From positions 6,262,001 to 6,326,000 of the forward strand of contig NZ_CP042997.1 of NCBI RefSeq assembly GCF_008087625.1: DNA of 64,000 nucleotides, given 5' to 3'. The notes beneath the pieces are model-generated. The model was not told where the DNA came from, made no database searches, and saw nothing but the letters and a program-made list of their open reading frames with translations. Shown one piece after another: positions 1-13,995 of this stretch. Position 1 is the stretch's first letter; the number at the start of each line of letters is the position of its first letter. Made by a program: the position numbers and the translations under genes. Origin of the DNA: Aquisphaera giovannonii. Its GTDB lineage: Bacteria > Planctomycetota > Planctomycetia > Isosphaerales > Isosphaeraceae.

Positions 1-126
1 GAAGGAATTGCCGACCCAGCTCGTGCGATAGCCGCCCGGCGGCGGCTTGACCTCGTCGCGGCGGTCGGCGCCCGCGGCCAGCAGGGCCGCCGCGAGCAGC
101 AGGCCCATCGTCCCCGTCGTCCCCAT
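1..126 (-). CDS. Secreted protein, 5' end only
   Basis: Only the first 42 codons lie in the window. They encode a start Met, a hydrophobic Leu/Ala-rich segment (about residues 7-19) that looks like a signal peptide, then a charged stretch and PPPGGYRTSWVGNSF. The start is supported by a strong GGAGGGGG ribosome site directly upstream. The post-signal motif is reminiscent of planctomycete secreted beta-propeller proteins, but too little is visible to assign a family. The gene diverges from the GntR regulator, and the palindrome at 166-179 lies in the shared control region, so regulation by that protein is plausible. Confidence 0.6.
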   Translation of the reverse strand, partial: MGTTGTMGLLLAAALLAAGADRRDEVKPPPGGYRTSWVGNSF

Positions 127-165
127 GGCCCCCTCCGTCTCCAGAAGGCAAGTCTTTGACATGCC

Positions 166-179
166 ACTGGTATACCAGT
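166..179. promoter_or_regulatory. Perfect TGGT-ACCA palindrome, likely GntR/FCD operator
   Basis: ACTGGTATACCAGT is a perfect 14-bp palindrome with a TGGTATACCA core. Established knowledge: FadR and many FCD-type GntR proteins bind TGGT-Nx-ACCA or TNGTATACNA palindromes. It lies between the divergent secreted-protein gene (start 126) and the regulator gene (start 238), 40 bp from the former, as expected for an autoregulated shared operator. Confidence 0.6.
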
Positions 180-237
180 AAGATTCCAGACATCGTAGTT
201 GCCTCGGCGAGGCGTGGGCAAGTGGGGATCCGGCGAC

Positions 238-921
238 ATGGTGTGGGACCACGAGTCATCGAGGCCGGGCCCGGTCCCGGACGAGCCCGGCTCCCTCGCG
301 CACCGGGCCTATGAGGACCTGAGGGGCCGGATCCTCTCCGGGCGGCTGGCCCCGGGGGCGATGCTCTCGGAGCGCCGGCTCGCCGCCGAGATGGGGATGA
401 GCAAGACGCCGGTGCATGCCGCGATCGAGCGGCTGGCGGCGGACGGCTTCCTCTCCGTCGCGGCCCAGCGGGGCATCGTGGTGCGGGAGGTCTCGGTCCG
501 GGAGATCGCCGACCATTTCGAGGTCCGCGAGGCGATCGAGCCGTTCCTCGTCGCGAGGCTCGCGGGCCGCCTCGGCGCCGACCATCGGAAGCGGCTCTCG
601 TGGAACGCGAGGGAGCACCGCCGCGTGGCCCGGGCCGGGGACGTCGCGGCCGTCGTGGATCGCGACGCCGAATTCCACCTCCTGCTCGCGGAATTCCAGG
701 GGAACCGCGAGTTCGCCCGGCTGATGGCCCAGGTCCGCGACAGGGTGCGCGCCTCGATCCACGAGCTGTCGACTCGGCATCCCGAGCGGATGTTGCAGTC
801 GGTTGAGGAGCACGACCGGATCGTCGAGGCCCTCGTCGCGGGGGACGGGGCCGCCGCCGCGGAGCGGATGAGGGAGCACATTCGGTGGGGGATGCAGCGG
901 CTCTGCGACCGCGGCTCGTGA
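238..921 (+). CDS. GntR family transcriptional regulator, FCD (FadR-like) subfamily
   Basis: A 227-aa DNA-binding repressor or activator. Roughly residues 19-85 form the GntR winged helix-turn-helix (AYEDLRGRILSGRLAPG, then LSERRLAAEMGMSKTPVHAA, then the wing GIVVREVS). The remainder is an all-helical FCD effector domain with acidic and His residues (DAEFHLLLAEFQGN, EEHDRIVEAL) typical of metal and carboxylate binding. The ATG at 238 is preferred; an in-frame TTG at 199 would add 13 residues that do not match the fold. The gene precedes two glycosidase genes on the same strand but is 302 bp away from them. The ligand is unknown; FCD members usually sense sugar acids or organic acids. Confidence 0.85.
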   Translation: MVWDHESSRPGPVPDEPGSLAHRAYEDLRGRILSGRLAPGAMLSERRLAAEMGMSKTPVHAAIERLAADGFLSVAAQRGIVVREVSVREIADHFEVREAIEPFLVARLAGRLGADHRKRLSWNAREHRRVARAGDVAAVVDRDAEFHLLLAEFQGNREFARLMAQVRDRVRASIHELSTRHPERMLQSVEEHDRIVEALVAGDGAAAAERMREHIRWGMQRLCDRGS

Positions 922-1223
922 CATCGAAGGCCACCCCGGCGGGCGACGCGCCTGCCACCGTCGCGGTGCTACGTCACGGCTCGGATCTCCTGCCTCGCCC
1001 TCCCGGAATCATGTCGCCACGAGACGCCGGCCACGCGGGGGTTTGCCATGGCCCGTGCCGGAGCGCATGGCCCCCTCGTCGTCAGGGGGCATCCCCTTCC
1101 GCAGCCCCCCGACACAAGCTTTAATGTGGGGGCCGGCCCAGGTCGGCCACCCGCCCCCCGCGCCGAGCTTCCGGACGATCCCGGGGCGCGTCGCGACGAT
1201 GCCACGGAAAGGACGATCCTCCC
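922..1223. other. Intergenic stretch before the GH127 gene
   Basis: 302 bp between the regulator stop and the GH127 start. No supported gene, repeat or hairpin is seen. It presumably holds the promoter of the glycosidase pair, but no clear -35/-10 pair can be named. Confidence 0.4.
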
Positions 1224-3593
1224 ATGCGAGCCCACCGAAGCGGAATGATCCATGCGCAGGCCTGTGCGGCCTTCTTCGGCCTGGCCGCCTGGGCGTCCCT
1301 CACCTTCCCGGCCGGGGGCGCCGCGGACCTCCCCACGCCGGACGCGGTGAAGCCCGCGGTGGGCCTGAAGGCCGTGCCGTTCCCGCTCGAGGAGGTCCGC
1401 CTGCTCGACGGACCGCTTCACCATGCGATGGAGCTGGACGAGAAGTACATCCTGGCCCTCGACGTCGATCGGCTCCTGCACGCCTTCCGGGTCAACGCGG
1501 GCCTGCCCAGCGCGGCGAAGCCGCTGGGAGGGTGGGAGGCGCCGAAGGTGGAGGTCCGCGGCCATTTCGTGGGCCACTACATGAGCGCGTGCGCCCTCCT
1601 CTACGCCAGCACGGGAGACCCGCGGTTCAAGGAGAAGGGGGATAGGCTCGTCGCCGGCCTCGTCGAATGCCAGGAGAAGATGGGCACCGGCTATCTCGGC
1701 GCCTTCCCCGAGGAGTTCATCGACCGCGTCGAGGCCCGCAAGCCGGTCTGGGCTCCCTATTACACGCTGCACAAGATCCTCGCCGGGTTGCTCGACATGA
1801 ACACATACTGCGGCAATGCCGAGGCGCTCGGGGCGGCGAGGAAGTTCGCCGACTGGATCAAATCTCGATGCGACCGGCTGAGCGACGCCCAGATGCAGGG
1901 GATGCTGGGCAATGAGCACGGCGGGATGAACGAGGTGCTCGCCAACCTCTACGCCCGCACCGGCGAGAAGAAGTACCTGGAGCTGTCCGAGCGGTTCAAC
2001 CACAGGGCCGTGATCGACCCGGCCGCCGTGGGCCAGGACAGGCTGACCGGGCTGCACGCGAACACGCAGATCCCCAAGTTCATCGGCACGGCGGAGGAGT
2101 ACGAGCTGACTGGGAACCCCGCCTACGCCTCGGCGTCGCGGTTCTTCTGGGACACCGTGGTCAAGGAGCGGTCCTACGTCATCGGCGGCCACAGCGACGG
2201 CGAGATGTTCTCGCCCAAGGAGACGCTCTCGAAGGCCTTCGGCCCGAGCACGACCGAGACGTGCAACACGTACAACATGCTGAAGCTGACGCGGCACCTC
2301 TTCGAGTGGGAGCCGAAGGCGGAGTACGCCGACTATTACGAGCGGGCCCTGTTCAATCACATCCTCCCGTCCCAGAACGACCAGACGGGGATGATGGTCT
2401 ACTACCTGCCGCTCCGGCCCGGCATGAGGCGCGTCTTCAACGAATTCGACGACAGCTTCTGGTGCTGCACCGGCACGGGCGTGGAGAACCACGCGAAGTA
2501 CGGCGACAGCATCTACTTCCACGACGGCGGCGGGACCCTGTACGTGAACCTGTTCGTGGCGTCGGAGCTGGGGTGGAAGGAGAAGGGGCTGACGCTGAGG
2601 CAGGAGACGGGCTTCCCGGCGGAGCAGGGGACCCGCCTGGTGCTCTCGTGCAAGTCGCCGACGACGCTGGCCCTCAGGCTGAGGCATCCGTCGTGGGCGG
2701 GCGCCGGCTTCGCGATCAAGGTCAACGGCCGGGCCGTCGCGGCCGAGAGCCGGCCGGGGAGCTACGCGGAGGTCTCGCGAGAATGGAAGGACGGCGACGC
2801 GGTGGAGGTCTCGCTGCCGTTCGCGCTCCGCACCGAGGGCTTCCGGGACAACCCGGACCGCCTGGCGTTCCTGCACGGCCCGCTCGTCCTCGCCGCGCCG
2901 TTGAAGCAGGGGCAGGCCATCCCGGCGATCGTCGGCGACCGCTCGGCCACGCTGTCGGCCCTGAAGCCCGTCGAGGGGCAGCCCTCGACGTTCGCCGCCT
3001 CGCCGGAGCTGTTCCGGACGTCGTCCGCGGGCGCGGACGAGCCGCTCAGGCTCATGCCCCTCTATCGGATCCCCGCGGAGAGCCATTACACGGTCTACTT
3101 CGACCGGTTCACGGCCGACGGGTGGAAGGCGAAGGAGGCCGAGTACGCGGCCGCCCAGGCCCGCCTCCGCGAGCTGGACGCGAGGACCGTGGACCGCGTC
3201 CACCCCGGCCAGGACCAGAGCGAGCGCGACCACCGGTTCGAGGGCGAGAAGTCGAACGCCGGCCTGTTCGGCGATCGGCCCTGGCGGGACGCCAGCGACG
3301 GCGGCTTCATCCGGTACGTCGTCAAGGTGCTCCCGGACCGCCCGCAGGTGCTGAGCGTCACCTACTGGGGGAGCGACTCCAACGGCCGGGTCTTCGACGT
3401 GGTCGTGGACGGCACGAGGATCGCCACCGAGAAGCTCGAACGCAATCACCCCGAAGAATTCTACGACCAGGCGTACCCCATCCCGCAGGACCTCACCCGG
3501 GGCAAGGACCAGGTCACCGTGACCTTCCAGGCACACCCCCGCAACTTCGCCGGCGGGCTGTTCGGGCTCCGCGTGCTCCGGCAGGAGAAGTGA
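1224..3593 (+). CDS. Secreted GH127-family (DUF1680) glycosidase, putative beta-L-arabinofuranosidase
   Basis: A 789-aa protein with an N-terminal hydrophobic signal (AFFGLAAWASLTFPAGGAA, about residues 14-33). The (alpha/alpha)6-barrel region starts at LLDGPLHHAMELDEKYIL and contains ETCNTYN (Glu345, Cys347) and FWCCTGTG (Cys414, Cys415). These match the Glu/Cys zinc site and the catalytic Cys of characterised GH127 enzymes such as HypBA1 (established knowledge). The C-terminal 140 residues form an extra beta domain (VDRVHPGQDQSERDH to FGLRVLRQ) like the DUF6805 domain often attached to this family. It acts outside the cytoplasm on plant-type polysaccharide. A GH16 gene follows after 77 bp, so the two are likely co-transcribed. 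GH127 also includes other specificities, so arabinofuranosidase activity is a family-level guess. Confidence 0.88.
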   Translation: MRAHRSGMIHAQACAAFFGLAAWASLTFPAGGAADLPTPDAVKPAVGLKAVPFPLEEVRLLDGPLHHAMELDEKYILALDVDRLLHAFRVNAGLPSAAKPLGGWEAPKVEVRGHFVGHYMSACALLYASTGDPRFKEKGDRLVAGLVECQEKMGTGYLGAFPEEFIDRVEARKPVWAPYYTLHKILAGLLDMNTYCGNAEALGAARKFADWIKSRCDRLSDAQMQGMLGNEHGGMNEVLANLYARTGEKKYLELSERFNHRAVIDPAAVGQDRLTGLHANTQIPKFIGTAEEYELTGNPAYASASRFFWDTVVKERSYVIGGHSDGEMFSPKETLSKAFGPSTTETCNTYNMLKLTRHLFEWEPKAEYADYYERALFNHILPSQNDQTGMMVYYLPLRPGMRRVFNEFDDSFWCCTGTGVENHAKYGDSIYFHDGGGTLYVNLFVASELGWKEKGLTLRQETGFPAEQGTRLVLSCKSPTTLALRLRHPSWAGAGFAIKVNGRAVAAESRPGSYAEVSREWKDGDAVEVSLPFALRTEGFRDNPDRLAFLHGPLVLAAPLKQGQAIPAIVGDRSATLSALKPVEGQPSTFAASPELFRTSSAGADEPLRLMPLYRIPAESHYTVYFDRFTADGWKAKEAEYAAAQARLRELDARTVDRVHPGQDQSERDHRFEGEKSNAGLFGDRPWRDASDGGFIRYVVKVLPDRPQVLSVTYWGSDSNGRVFDVVVDGTRIATEKLERNHPEEFYDQAYPIPQDLTRGKDQVTVTFQAHPRNFAGGLFGLRVLRQEK

Positions 3594-3670
3594 TCCGGCG
3601 TCGTCGGCCCCGGCGAATCGGCCCCATCCCCCGGACTCCCTCCCCCCGGTCGTTGACCAAGGACCTCGAC

Positions 3671-4495
<825 letters not shown>

Positions 4496-4516
4496 CGGCG
4501 ACGGCCCGGCCCGGCC

Positions 4517-8684
<4,168 letters not shown>

Positions 8685-8713
<29 letters not shown>

Positions 8714-9362
8714 ATCTCAAAGATCCCCCCGGGGGGCCCTCGAGGGTCCGCCTCAGCCGCTTCAAACCGCGGGCCCAGATGCCGCGGACCGACTTGCGGC
8801 TCAACCCCACCCGCTCGCCGATCGCCTCGAAGGAGAGCCCCTCCGCGTGATAGAGCCAGAGGATGTCGGCCTCCTCCACCGGCAGCGCCCCGACCGCGTC
8901 GGCCAGGAGGACGACGAGCTCGCGGCGGCTGGCCACCTCGCTCGGGCTGGTCTGGCTGAGCGCCAGCATGTCCAGCAGCCGGCCCCCGCCCCCGTCCGCC
9001 GAGAGGTGCCCGGGCCCCTCGAAGTCGAGGGGGGCCTCCAGCGCCAGGGTCCGCGTGCCCCCCGTCCGCTTGGAGCGGCTGTGGTAGCGGCCGAGGTCGG
9101 CCAGCTTCTGGCCGACGAGCCGCCGCAGCCAGCCCACCAGCGCCGCCTCGTTCTGGCCGGTGAACTGGGGGAATTGCCGGACGACCTCGATCAGCGTCTC
9201 CTGGACCACGTCGGAGAGCTCCAGCCGCTCTCGCAGCCGGGGGCCCAGGCCGGTCCTCACGATCATCCTCAGGTAGTTGCGGTACAGCGCGCAGAGCTCG
9301 CCCAGCGCCTCGGTCTCGCCGGCGCGCGCCCTGGACAGGAGTTCGATCGGACCGTCGGCCAT
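8685..9362 (-). CDS. ECF-type RNA polymerase sigma factor (planctomycete group)
   Basis: A 225-aa sigma-70 family protein. Region 2 is seen at about residues 20-95 (ALGELCALYRNYLRMIVR, LELSDVVQETLIEVVRQF, GWLRRLVGQKLADLGRYH). Region 4 lies at about 155-210 (LPVEEADILWLYHAEGLSFEAIGERVGLSRKSVRGIW). A Gly/Leu-rich linker separates them. The stop lies inside the 5' end of the WD40 kinase gene (29-bp overlap). No anti-sigma factor gene is adjacent, fitting ECF groups thought to be controlled by the linked kinase (inference). The ATG at 9362 gives the usual length for this group. Confidence 0.9.
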
Positions 9363-9582
9363 CGGCGTCGGCTCTACTTTCAGGCTGCCGCCCCGACGGC
9401 TGCCCCGGCGCCCCGGGGGCCCGTCGCCCTCCCCTGGAGATAGGCGTCAGTCGGGCTCGACATGGACCCGGGTCGCCGGAAAACCCGCGGATCGCCCCGC
9501 CGGGCCGTCGGACGACGTCTCCCCCCATGATCCGGGGCACCGCCCCCGGTGGCAAGGCCGGTCGCACCGGGGCCGGCGCGCG

Positions 9583-9615
9583 AAAGGGCCCCCCGCGCGG
9601 TCGCGCGGGGGGCCC
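9583..9615 (-). terminator. Hairpin terminator after the PEP-CTERM gene
   Basis: A perfect 13-bp stem (GGGCCCCCCGCGC at 9586-9598 pairing with 9603-9615) with a 4-nt loop starts 37 bp after the stop of the PEP-CTERM gene. Read on the minus strand it is followed by TTT (9585-9583). The stem is very strong but the U tract is short. Confidence 0.65.
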
Positions 9616-9651
9616 TGCATCCCGGAGGGGCGGTCGCGGCGGCCGGGGCGC

Positions 9652-10317
9652 TCAGGCGGCGGCCCGGCGGCGGTTCTGCACGTGGCGGCGGAGGCCCAGC
9701 CCGCCGATCGTCGTCAGGAACATGGCCACCGTGCTCGGCTCGGGCACGGCCGGGGGCGCCACGTTGTTGGAGACGAGCTGCGTCTCGATGGTCGTCTGGC
9801 CGCCGTTGCTGGAGGACGGGACCAGCAGCTTCGGATTGTCGACCAGGCTCAGGTTGGCGGTCCCGTTGCCCAGCTTGAACGACGACGCCGAGAGGGAGTC
9901 GAAGGTCGCCTCCACGGTCGAGTGGAAGTTCCCGCTCACCTTGCCGTTCAGCACCCCGGTGATCTTGATCGGGGCGACGTCCGACAGCGAGGTGTCGCCG
10001 ATCGACGTGGGGATCAGGGTGATGCTGAACGGGGTGTTCTTGTAGGTCGTCGTGCCCCCGTTGTTGGCGGCGATCACGAACGTGCCCAGGGCCAGGTTGT
10101 CCTTCCCGGTGATCTCGATGCCCGAGTTGGTGGCCGGCGTGATGCTGATGACGTTGTTGCCGGTGATCCCCGTGGAGTCGATCTGCACGGCGGTCGAGTA
10201 CTTCATGATGGGGTCGCTGCTGATCGCGGCGGCCGACGCACCCGTGGCGGCACAGCCGGCGAAGCTCAGGGCGAGGAGCGCGTTCCGCAGCCCGGTCCAC
10301 CCTCTAGTTCTGCGCAT
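9652..10317 (-). CDS. PEP-CTERM sorting domain protein, exported
   Basis: A 221-aa protein. An N-terminal signal peptide (ALLALSFAGCAATGASA, about residues 13-30) is followed by a Thr/Ser/Asn-rich beta-strand domain. The tail is VPEPSTVAMFLTTIGGLGLRR plus a basic cluster: the VPEP motif, hydrophobic helix and Arg-rich end of a PEP-CTERM signal. Established knowledge: such tails are processed by exosortase during export, usually in species that make exopolysaccharide. No exosortase is in the window. The start is fixed by an AGGAGG ribosome site just upstream. It has its own terminator (9583-9615) and a leader hairpin (10338-10357), so it is probably monocistronic. Confidence 0.88.
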   Translation of the reverse strand: MRRTRGWTGLRNALLALSFAGCAATGASAAAISSDPIMKYSTAVQIDSTGITGNNVISITPATNSGIEITGKDNLALGTFVIAANNGGTTTYKNTPFSITLIPTSIGDTSLSDVAPIKITGVLNGKVSGNFHSTVEATFDSLSASSFKLGNGTANLSLVDNPKLLVPSSSNGGQTTIETQLVSNNVAPPAVPEPSTVAMFLTTIGGLGLRRHVQNRRRAAA

Positions 10318-10762
10318 CTTTTCCTCCTGAAAAGCTGGGATTGTGTCCTCACAATCCGTTCACGTCGCGATGGTCACCGTCTGGACTCGAGGTGTGACGT
10401 CCCCTCCTGGACGGCTCTACTCCGGGCCGTCACACCGGGCATCCCGGTTCGGACCAGGTGGTCGCAGGGTGGATGAACGACACGAGACATCGGGTCACAT
10501 CCCGCGGAGCCCGGACGCAACTCGGGCGGACCGGCGACCTCGCGGCAGACATGGCCTCCCGGAAGGGGATTCACGAGATGGGATGCAGGGCATCCTAGCC
10601 CCCCTTCGCGGACTCAACCATGAATTCCGTTGTCGCCTGCCCCGGGTGTGAGCGAACGGGCGGGAAGATACACGGAACGGCGGGGGGTGTAAACGCGACT
10701 TTGGCGGAACTTGAGCCTTTCTTCGTCGATTTCCCCGGAATCCGGAGGCGGGCTCGGGAGCA
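10318..10762. other. Intergenic region between priA and the PEP-CTERM gene
   Basis: 445 bp lying upstream of the PEP-CTERM gene and downstream of priA (both minus strand). It contains the hairpin listed at 10338-10357. No supported gene is seen. Confidence 0.4.
10338..10357 (-). promoter_or_regulatory. Perfect stem-loop in the PEP-CTERM gene leader
   Basis: GGATTGTG, 4-nt loop, CACAATCC: a perfect 8-bp dyad 20 bp upstream of the start codon and just before the AGGAGG site. It could be an operator or an mRNA hairpin that affects ribosome access. It is AT-richer than its surroundings. Confidence 0.4.
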
Positions 10763-13150
10763 TCAGAGCATGCTCGTCGGATCCACGTCGATGGCCAGCT
10801 CCACGCCCCCGGGGGCGGGCACCCGGCCGGGCACGTCCCGGAGCAGGACCTGCAAGGGCCTCGCGGTCGGGCAGCGGGCCTGGAGGTGGAAGCGGTACAG
10901 GTTCCGGATCTTGAGGATGGGCGCCGGGGCCGGGCCGAGGATCCGGACGGAGGGCTCCGCGGCGCCGCGGAGCTCCACGCCGAGGCGTTCCATGTACTTC
11001 GCGACGACCGACTCCTCCGGCCCCCGGGCGATGACCCGGACGATCCGGTGGAACGGGGGCGTCCCGTGGCCCTCCCGCTCCGGCAGCTCGACGGCGACGA
11101 AGCCTTCGTAGTCGTGCCGGACCGCGTGCACGATGGCCGGGGCGTCCGGGCAGTACGTCTGCACGAGGACGCGGCCCGGCTTGTCGCCGCGGCCGGTCCG
11201 CCCGGCGACCTGGGCCACGAGCTGGAACGTCCGCTCCGCGGCCCGGAAGTCCGGCAGGTGGAGCGCCGTGTCGGCGTTCACCACGCCCACGAGCGTCACG
11301 TTGGGGAAGTCCAGGCCCTTGGCGATCATCTGCGTGCCCAGGAGGATCTGCACGTCGCCCGCCTTGAAGGCCGCGAGCACCTCCTCGTGGCTCCCCGGCC
11401 TCCGCATCGTGTCCGAGTCCATCCGCCGGACCACGCGGTCCGGGAACGCCCCGATGACCTCCTTCTCCAGCCGCTCGGTGCCGATGCCCCCGTAGTGCAG
11501 CCCGGGCTTGCCGCAGGAGGGGCAGGCCGGCGGGCACGGCCGCTCCGCGTCGCAGGTGTGGCAGAGCAGGAGGCGCCGGCCCTTGTGGTGGGTCATCGCC
11601 ACGTCGCATGCGTGGCACTTCACCACATCCCCGCAATGCGGGCAGATCACGAACGTGTGGTAGCCGCGGCGGTTCAGCAGCAGGATCACCTGCCCCCCGT
11701 CGTCCACCGCCCGGTGCACGGCCTCGCGGAGGCTCTCGCTCAGCCCGCCGGTGAACTTCTTCTCGCGGCGGAGGTCGATGACGTCCACCGCGGGCATGGG
11801 CCGGCCCTCGACCCGGCTGGCCATCGCGAGCTTGACGTAGCGCCCGCGATCGGCGTTCCGCCACGTCTCGAGCGCCGGCGTGGCGGAGCCGAGCAGCACC
11901 GGAACCCGCTCGAGCTGGGCCCGCTTCACGGCGACGTCCCGCGCGTGGTAGCGGGGGACCGTCTCCTGCTTGAAGGTGCTCTCGTGCTCCTCGTCGATGA
12001 CGATCAGCCCGAGCCGCCGCGCCGGCGCGAAGATGGCGGATCGCGCCCCGACCACCACCTGGACCTCGCCCTCGGCGATGCTCTGCCAGTGGCGGTGCCG
12101 CTCCACGTCGCTGAGGTGGCTGTGCAGGACGGCCACGCGGTCGAACCGCCGTCGGAACCGCCGGATGGTCTGCGGCGTCAGGCTGATCTCCGGGACCAGG
12201 ACGATCGCCTCCCGCCCCCTCGCCACGACCTGCTCGATCGCCGAGAGGTAGACCTCGGTCTTGCCGCTGCCGGTCACGCCGTGGATCAGGAACGGGGCGA
12301 AGCCGTCGCCGGCCAGCGCGGGCCGCAGGGCGGCCATCACGGCGTCCTGCTCCGGCGTGAGCGTCAGGCGGGCCTTCGCGGGCCCCACCCCGCCGGGAGG
12401 CCCCGGCGGCCGCGCCAGGTCCGGGAGGTCCGACTCGCCGTCGCCCTCGTCCGCGCCGAAGGCCTCCCCGAGCCCGACGCGACGCTTCACCGAGTGGATC
12501 AGCCCCTGCCGCCGCAGGGCCAGGATCGGCGCGGCGGTGCACTTGGCCCGCCGGCAGACGTCGGAGATGGTCAGCGGGCCGGTCGCCCGGCAGAGCGTCT
12601 CCATGGCCGCGGCCTGCTTGGGGGAGAGCCTCGGCTTGAGCGTCTGGTCCTTCAGCGCCTGGCGCGTCTCCTCCGGGACCAGCAGGAACGTGCCGACCCG
12701 CGTCCCCGCCTGGTTGCGCACCCCCGCGGGCACGGCCGAGTCCAGCGCCTGGCCCCACGAGCAGACGTAATACTCCGCCATCCAGCGGGTCAGCTCGAGC
12801 ATCCGGGAGTCGATCAGCGGGGCCGGGTCCAGGACCTCGGCGACCTCCTTGAGCCGCCCGGGATCGAGGCCCTCGGGCGGGGCGTCCTCGACGCCCACGC
12901 AGTAGCCGACGGCCAGCCGGTTGCCCTTGCCCAGCGGCACGCGCACCCTCTGGCCCGGCCGGATCGCCGCGGCGACCCTCGGGCCGCAGCGGTAGGTGAG
13001 CACCTGGTCGATGGGCCGGTTCACCACGATGCCGGCGTACGGCCCCGCGGCCGCCCGCGGTGGCACGCGATCCGCCCCGAACCACGCCCCGGGACGCTCG
13101 TCCGGGGCCGATTCGCCAGCCTGATCGTCGCCGTCAAACATGGTTGACAA
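10763..13150 (-). CDS. priA: Primosomal replication-restart helicase PriA
   Basis: A 795-aa superfamily 2 DNA helicase that reloads the replisome at stalled forks. After a non-conserved 35-residue lead comes the 3'-DNA-binding domain (GIVVNRPIDQVLTYRCG, VRVPLGKGNR), a winged-helix region, then the helicase core: Walker A GVTGSGKT (291-298), DEEH box (386-389), GSATPALET, RRGYHTF. Eight zinc-ligand Cys are present (503, 506, 512, 515, 530, 533, 543, 546), then the motif V/VI region and the C-terminal domain. Length is normal to slightly long. It diverges from nadD with 194 bp between. The start at 13150 is uncertain because the first 35 residues are not family-conserved. Confidence 0.95.
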   Translation of the reverse strand: MSTMFDGDDQAGESAPDERPGAWFGADRVPPRAAAGPYAGIVVNRPIDQVLTYRCGPRVAAAIRPGQRVRVPLGKGNRLAVGYCVGVEDAPPEGLDPGRLKEVAEVLDPAPLIDSRMLELTRWMAEYYVCSWGQALDSAVPAGVRNQAGTRVGTFLLVPEETRQALKDQTLKPRLSPKQAAAMETLCRATGPLTISDVCRRAKCTAAPILALRRQGLIHSVKRRVGLGEAFGADEGDGESDLPDLARPPGPPGGVGPAKARLTLTPEQDAVMAALRPALAGDGFAPFLIHGVTGSGKTEVYLSAIEQVVARGREAIVLVPEISLTPQTIRRFRRRFDRVAVLHSHLSDVERHRHWQSIAEGEVQVVVGARSAIFAPARRLGLIVIDEEHESTFKQETVPRYHARDVAVKRAQLERVPVLLGSATPALETWRNADRGRYVKLAMASRVEGRPMPAVDVIDLRREKKFTGGLSESLREAVHRAVDDGGQVILLLNRRGYHTFVICPHCGDVVKCHACDVAMTHHKGRRLLLCHTCDAERPCPPACPSCGKPGLHYGGIGTERLEKEVIGAFPDRVVRRMDSDTMRRPGSHEEVLAAFKAGDVQILLGTQMIAKGLDFPNVTLVGVVNADTALHLPDFRAAERTFQLVAQVAGRTGRGDKPGRVLVQTYCPDAPAIVHAVRHDYEGFVAVELPEREGHGTPPFHRIVRVIARGPEESVVAKYMERLGVELRGAAEPSVRILGPAPAPILKIRNLYRFHLQARCPTARPLQVLLRDVPGRVPAPGGVELAIDVDPTSML

Positions 13151-13344
13151 GGCTCGTGGCCCGCCCCTATCGTCGAGGATCGCCGCCGGCCATCAATGCG
13201 GCCCGGCCCCGGGCGTCTCGCCCGGGCGGGCAGGGCTCGACCCCTGCCAGTTCATCGGATTTCTGCACGTTTGTCCACAGGAATGTGGGGGGTGCGGGCG
13301 GATGTCCGGGGCGATTGTGCGGGTTGTGCGGGAGTCATGCGGAC

Positions 13345-13938
13345 ATGCGGCTCGGACTATTCGGGGGGACCTTCGACCCGATCCACCTCGGCCACCTGAT
13401 CCTGGCGGAGCACTGCCGGGAGGCCTGCCGCCTGGACCGCGTCTGGTTCGTGGTCGCCGGCGAGCCCCCGCACAAGCGCGGGGACCGGACGCCCGTCGCC
13501 CACCGCCTGGAGATGGCCCGGATCGCGGTCGCCGGGAGCGAGTCGTTCGAGGTCTCGGACATCGAGGCACGGCGGCCCGGCCCGCATTACAGCGTGGACA
13601 CGCTCGAGGCGGTCCGCCGGGAGCGGCCGGAGGACGAGCTCTTCTTCCTCATCGGCGCCGACAGCCTCGTGGACCTGCCCACCTGGCGCGACCCGGCGGG
13701 CATCGCGAAGCGGGCGACCATCGTGGTCGCGAATCGGCCGGGCTCGACGCCCCCCGACGGCGGCAAACTGCCGGACTTCGGGCCCGGGAGCAAGGCGCTG
13801 GAGGCCGTGGCGATCCCGTCCGTCGGCATCGCCTCCACGGACCTCAGGGCGCGGCTCGCGGCGGGGCGGAGCGTCCGCTACATGATACCCCGGGCGGTCG
13901 AGGCCTACATCGAGGCCCACGGCCTCTACCGGGCGTGA
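13345..13938 (+). CDS. nadD: Nicotinate-nucleotide adenylyltransferase
   Basis: A 197-aa enzyme joining ATP and nicotinate mononucleotide to make deamido-NAD in the cytoplasmic NAD pathway. It begins LGLFGGTFDPIHLGHL, the nucleotidyltransferase GxFDPxHxGH signature, and continues with PPHKRGDRTPVAHRLEM, HYSVDTLEAV, FLIGADSLVDLPTWRDP and the C-terminal IASTDLRARLAAGRSVRYMIP, the ISSTxIR-type motif. The ATG at 13345 is chosen because the conserved domain starts three residues later; upstream in-frame codons encode nothing conserved. The usual partner rsfS is not adjacent. It is divergent from priA. Confidence 0.93.
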   Translation: MRLGLFGGTFDPIHLGHLILAEHCREACRLDRVWFVVAGEPPHKRGDRTPVAHRLEMARIAVAGSESFEVSDIEARRPGPHYSVDTLEAVRRERPEDELFFLIGADSLVDLPTWRDPAGIAKRATIVVANRPGSTPPDGGKLPDFGPGSKALEAVAIPSVGIASTDLRARLAAGRSVRYMIPRAVEAYIEAHGLYRA

Positions 13939-13995
13939 ATCGGGCCCGGGGGCGGGGCCGTGCGGCGAGGGCAGGGGGGCGGGCCACGCCGGCGG

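Noticed and set aside
969-3536. Long minus-strand frame opposite the GH127 gene
   Set aside because: The GH127 frame has a signal peptide and all motif residues; the opposite frame is low-complexity.
10886-13147. Long open frame opposite priA
   Set aside because: It is antisense to a well-supported PriA and encodes no recognisable protein.
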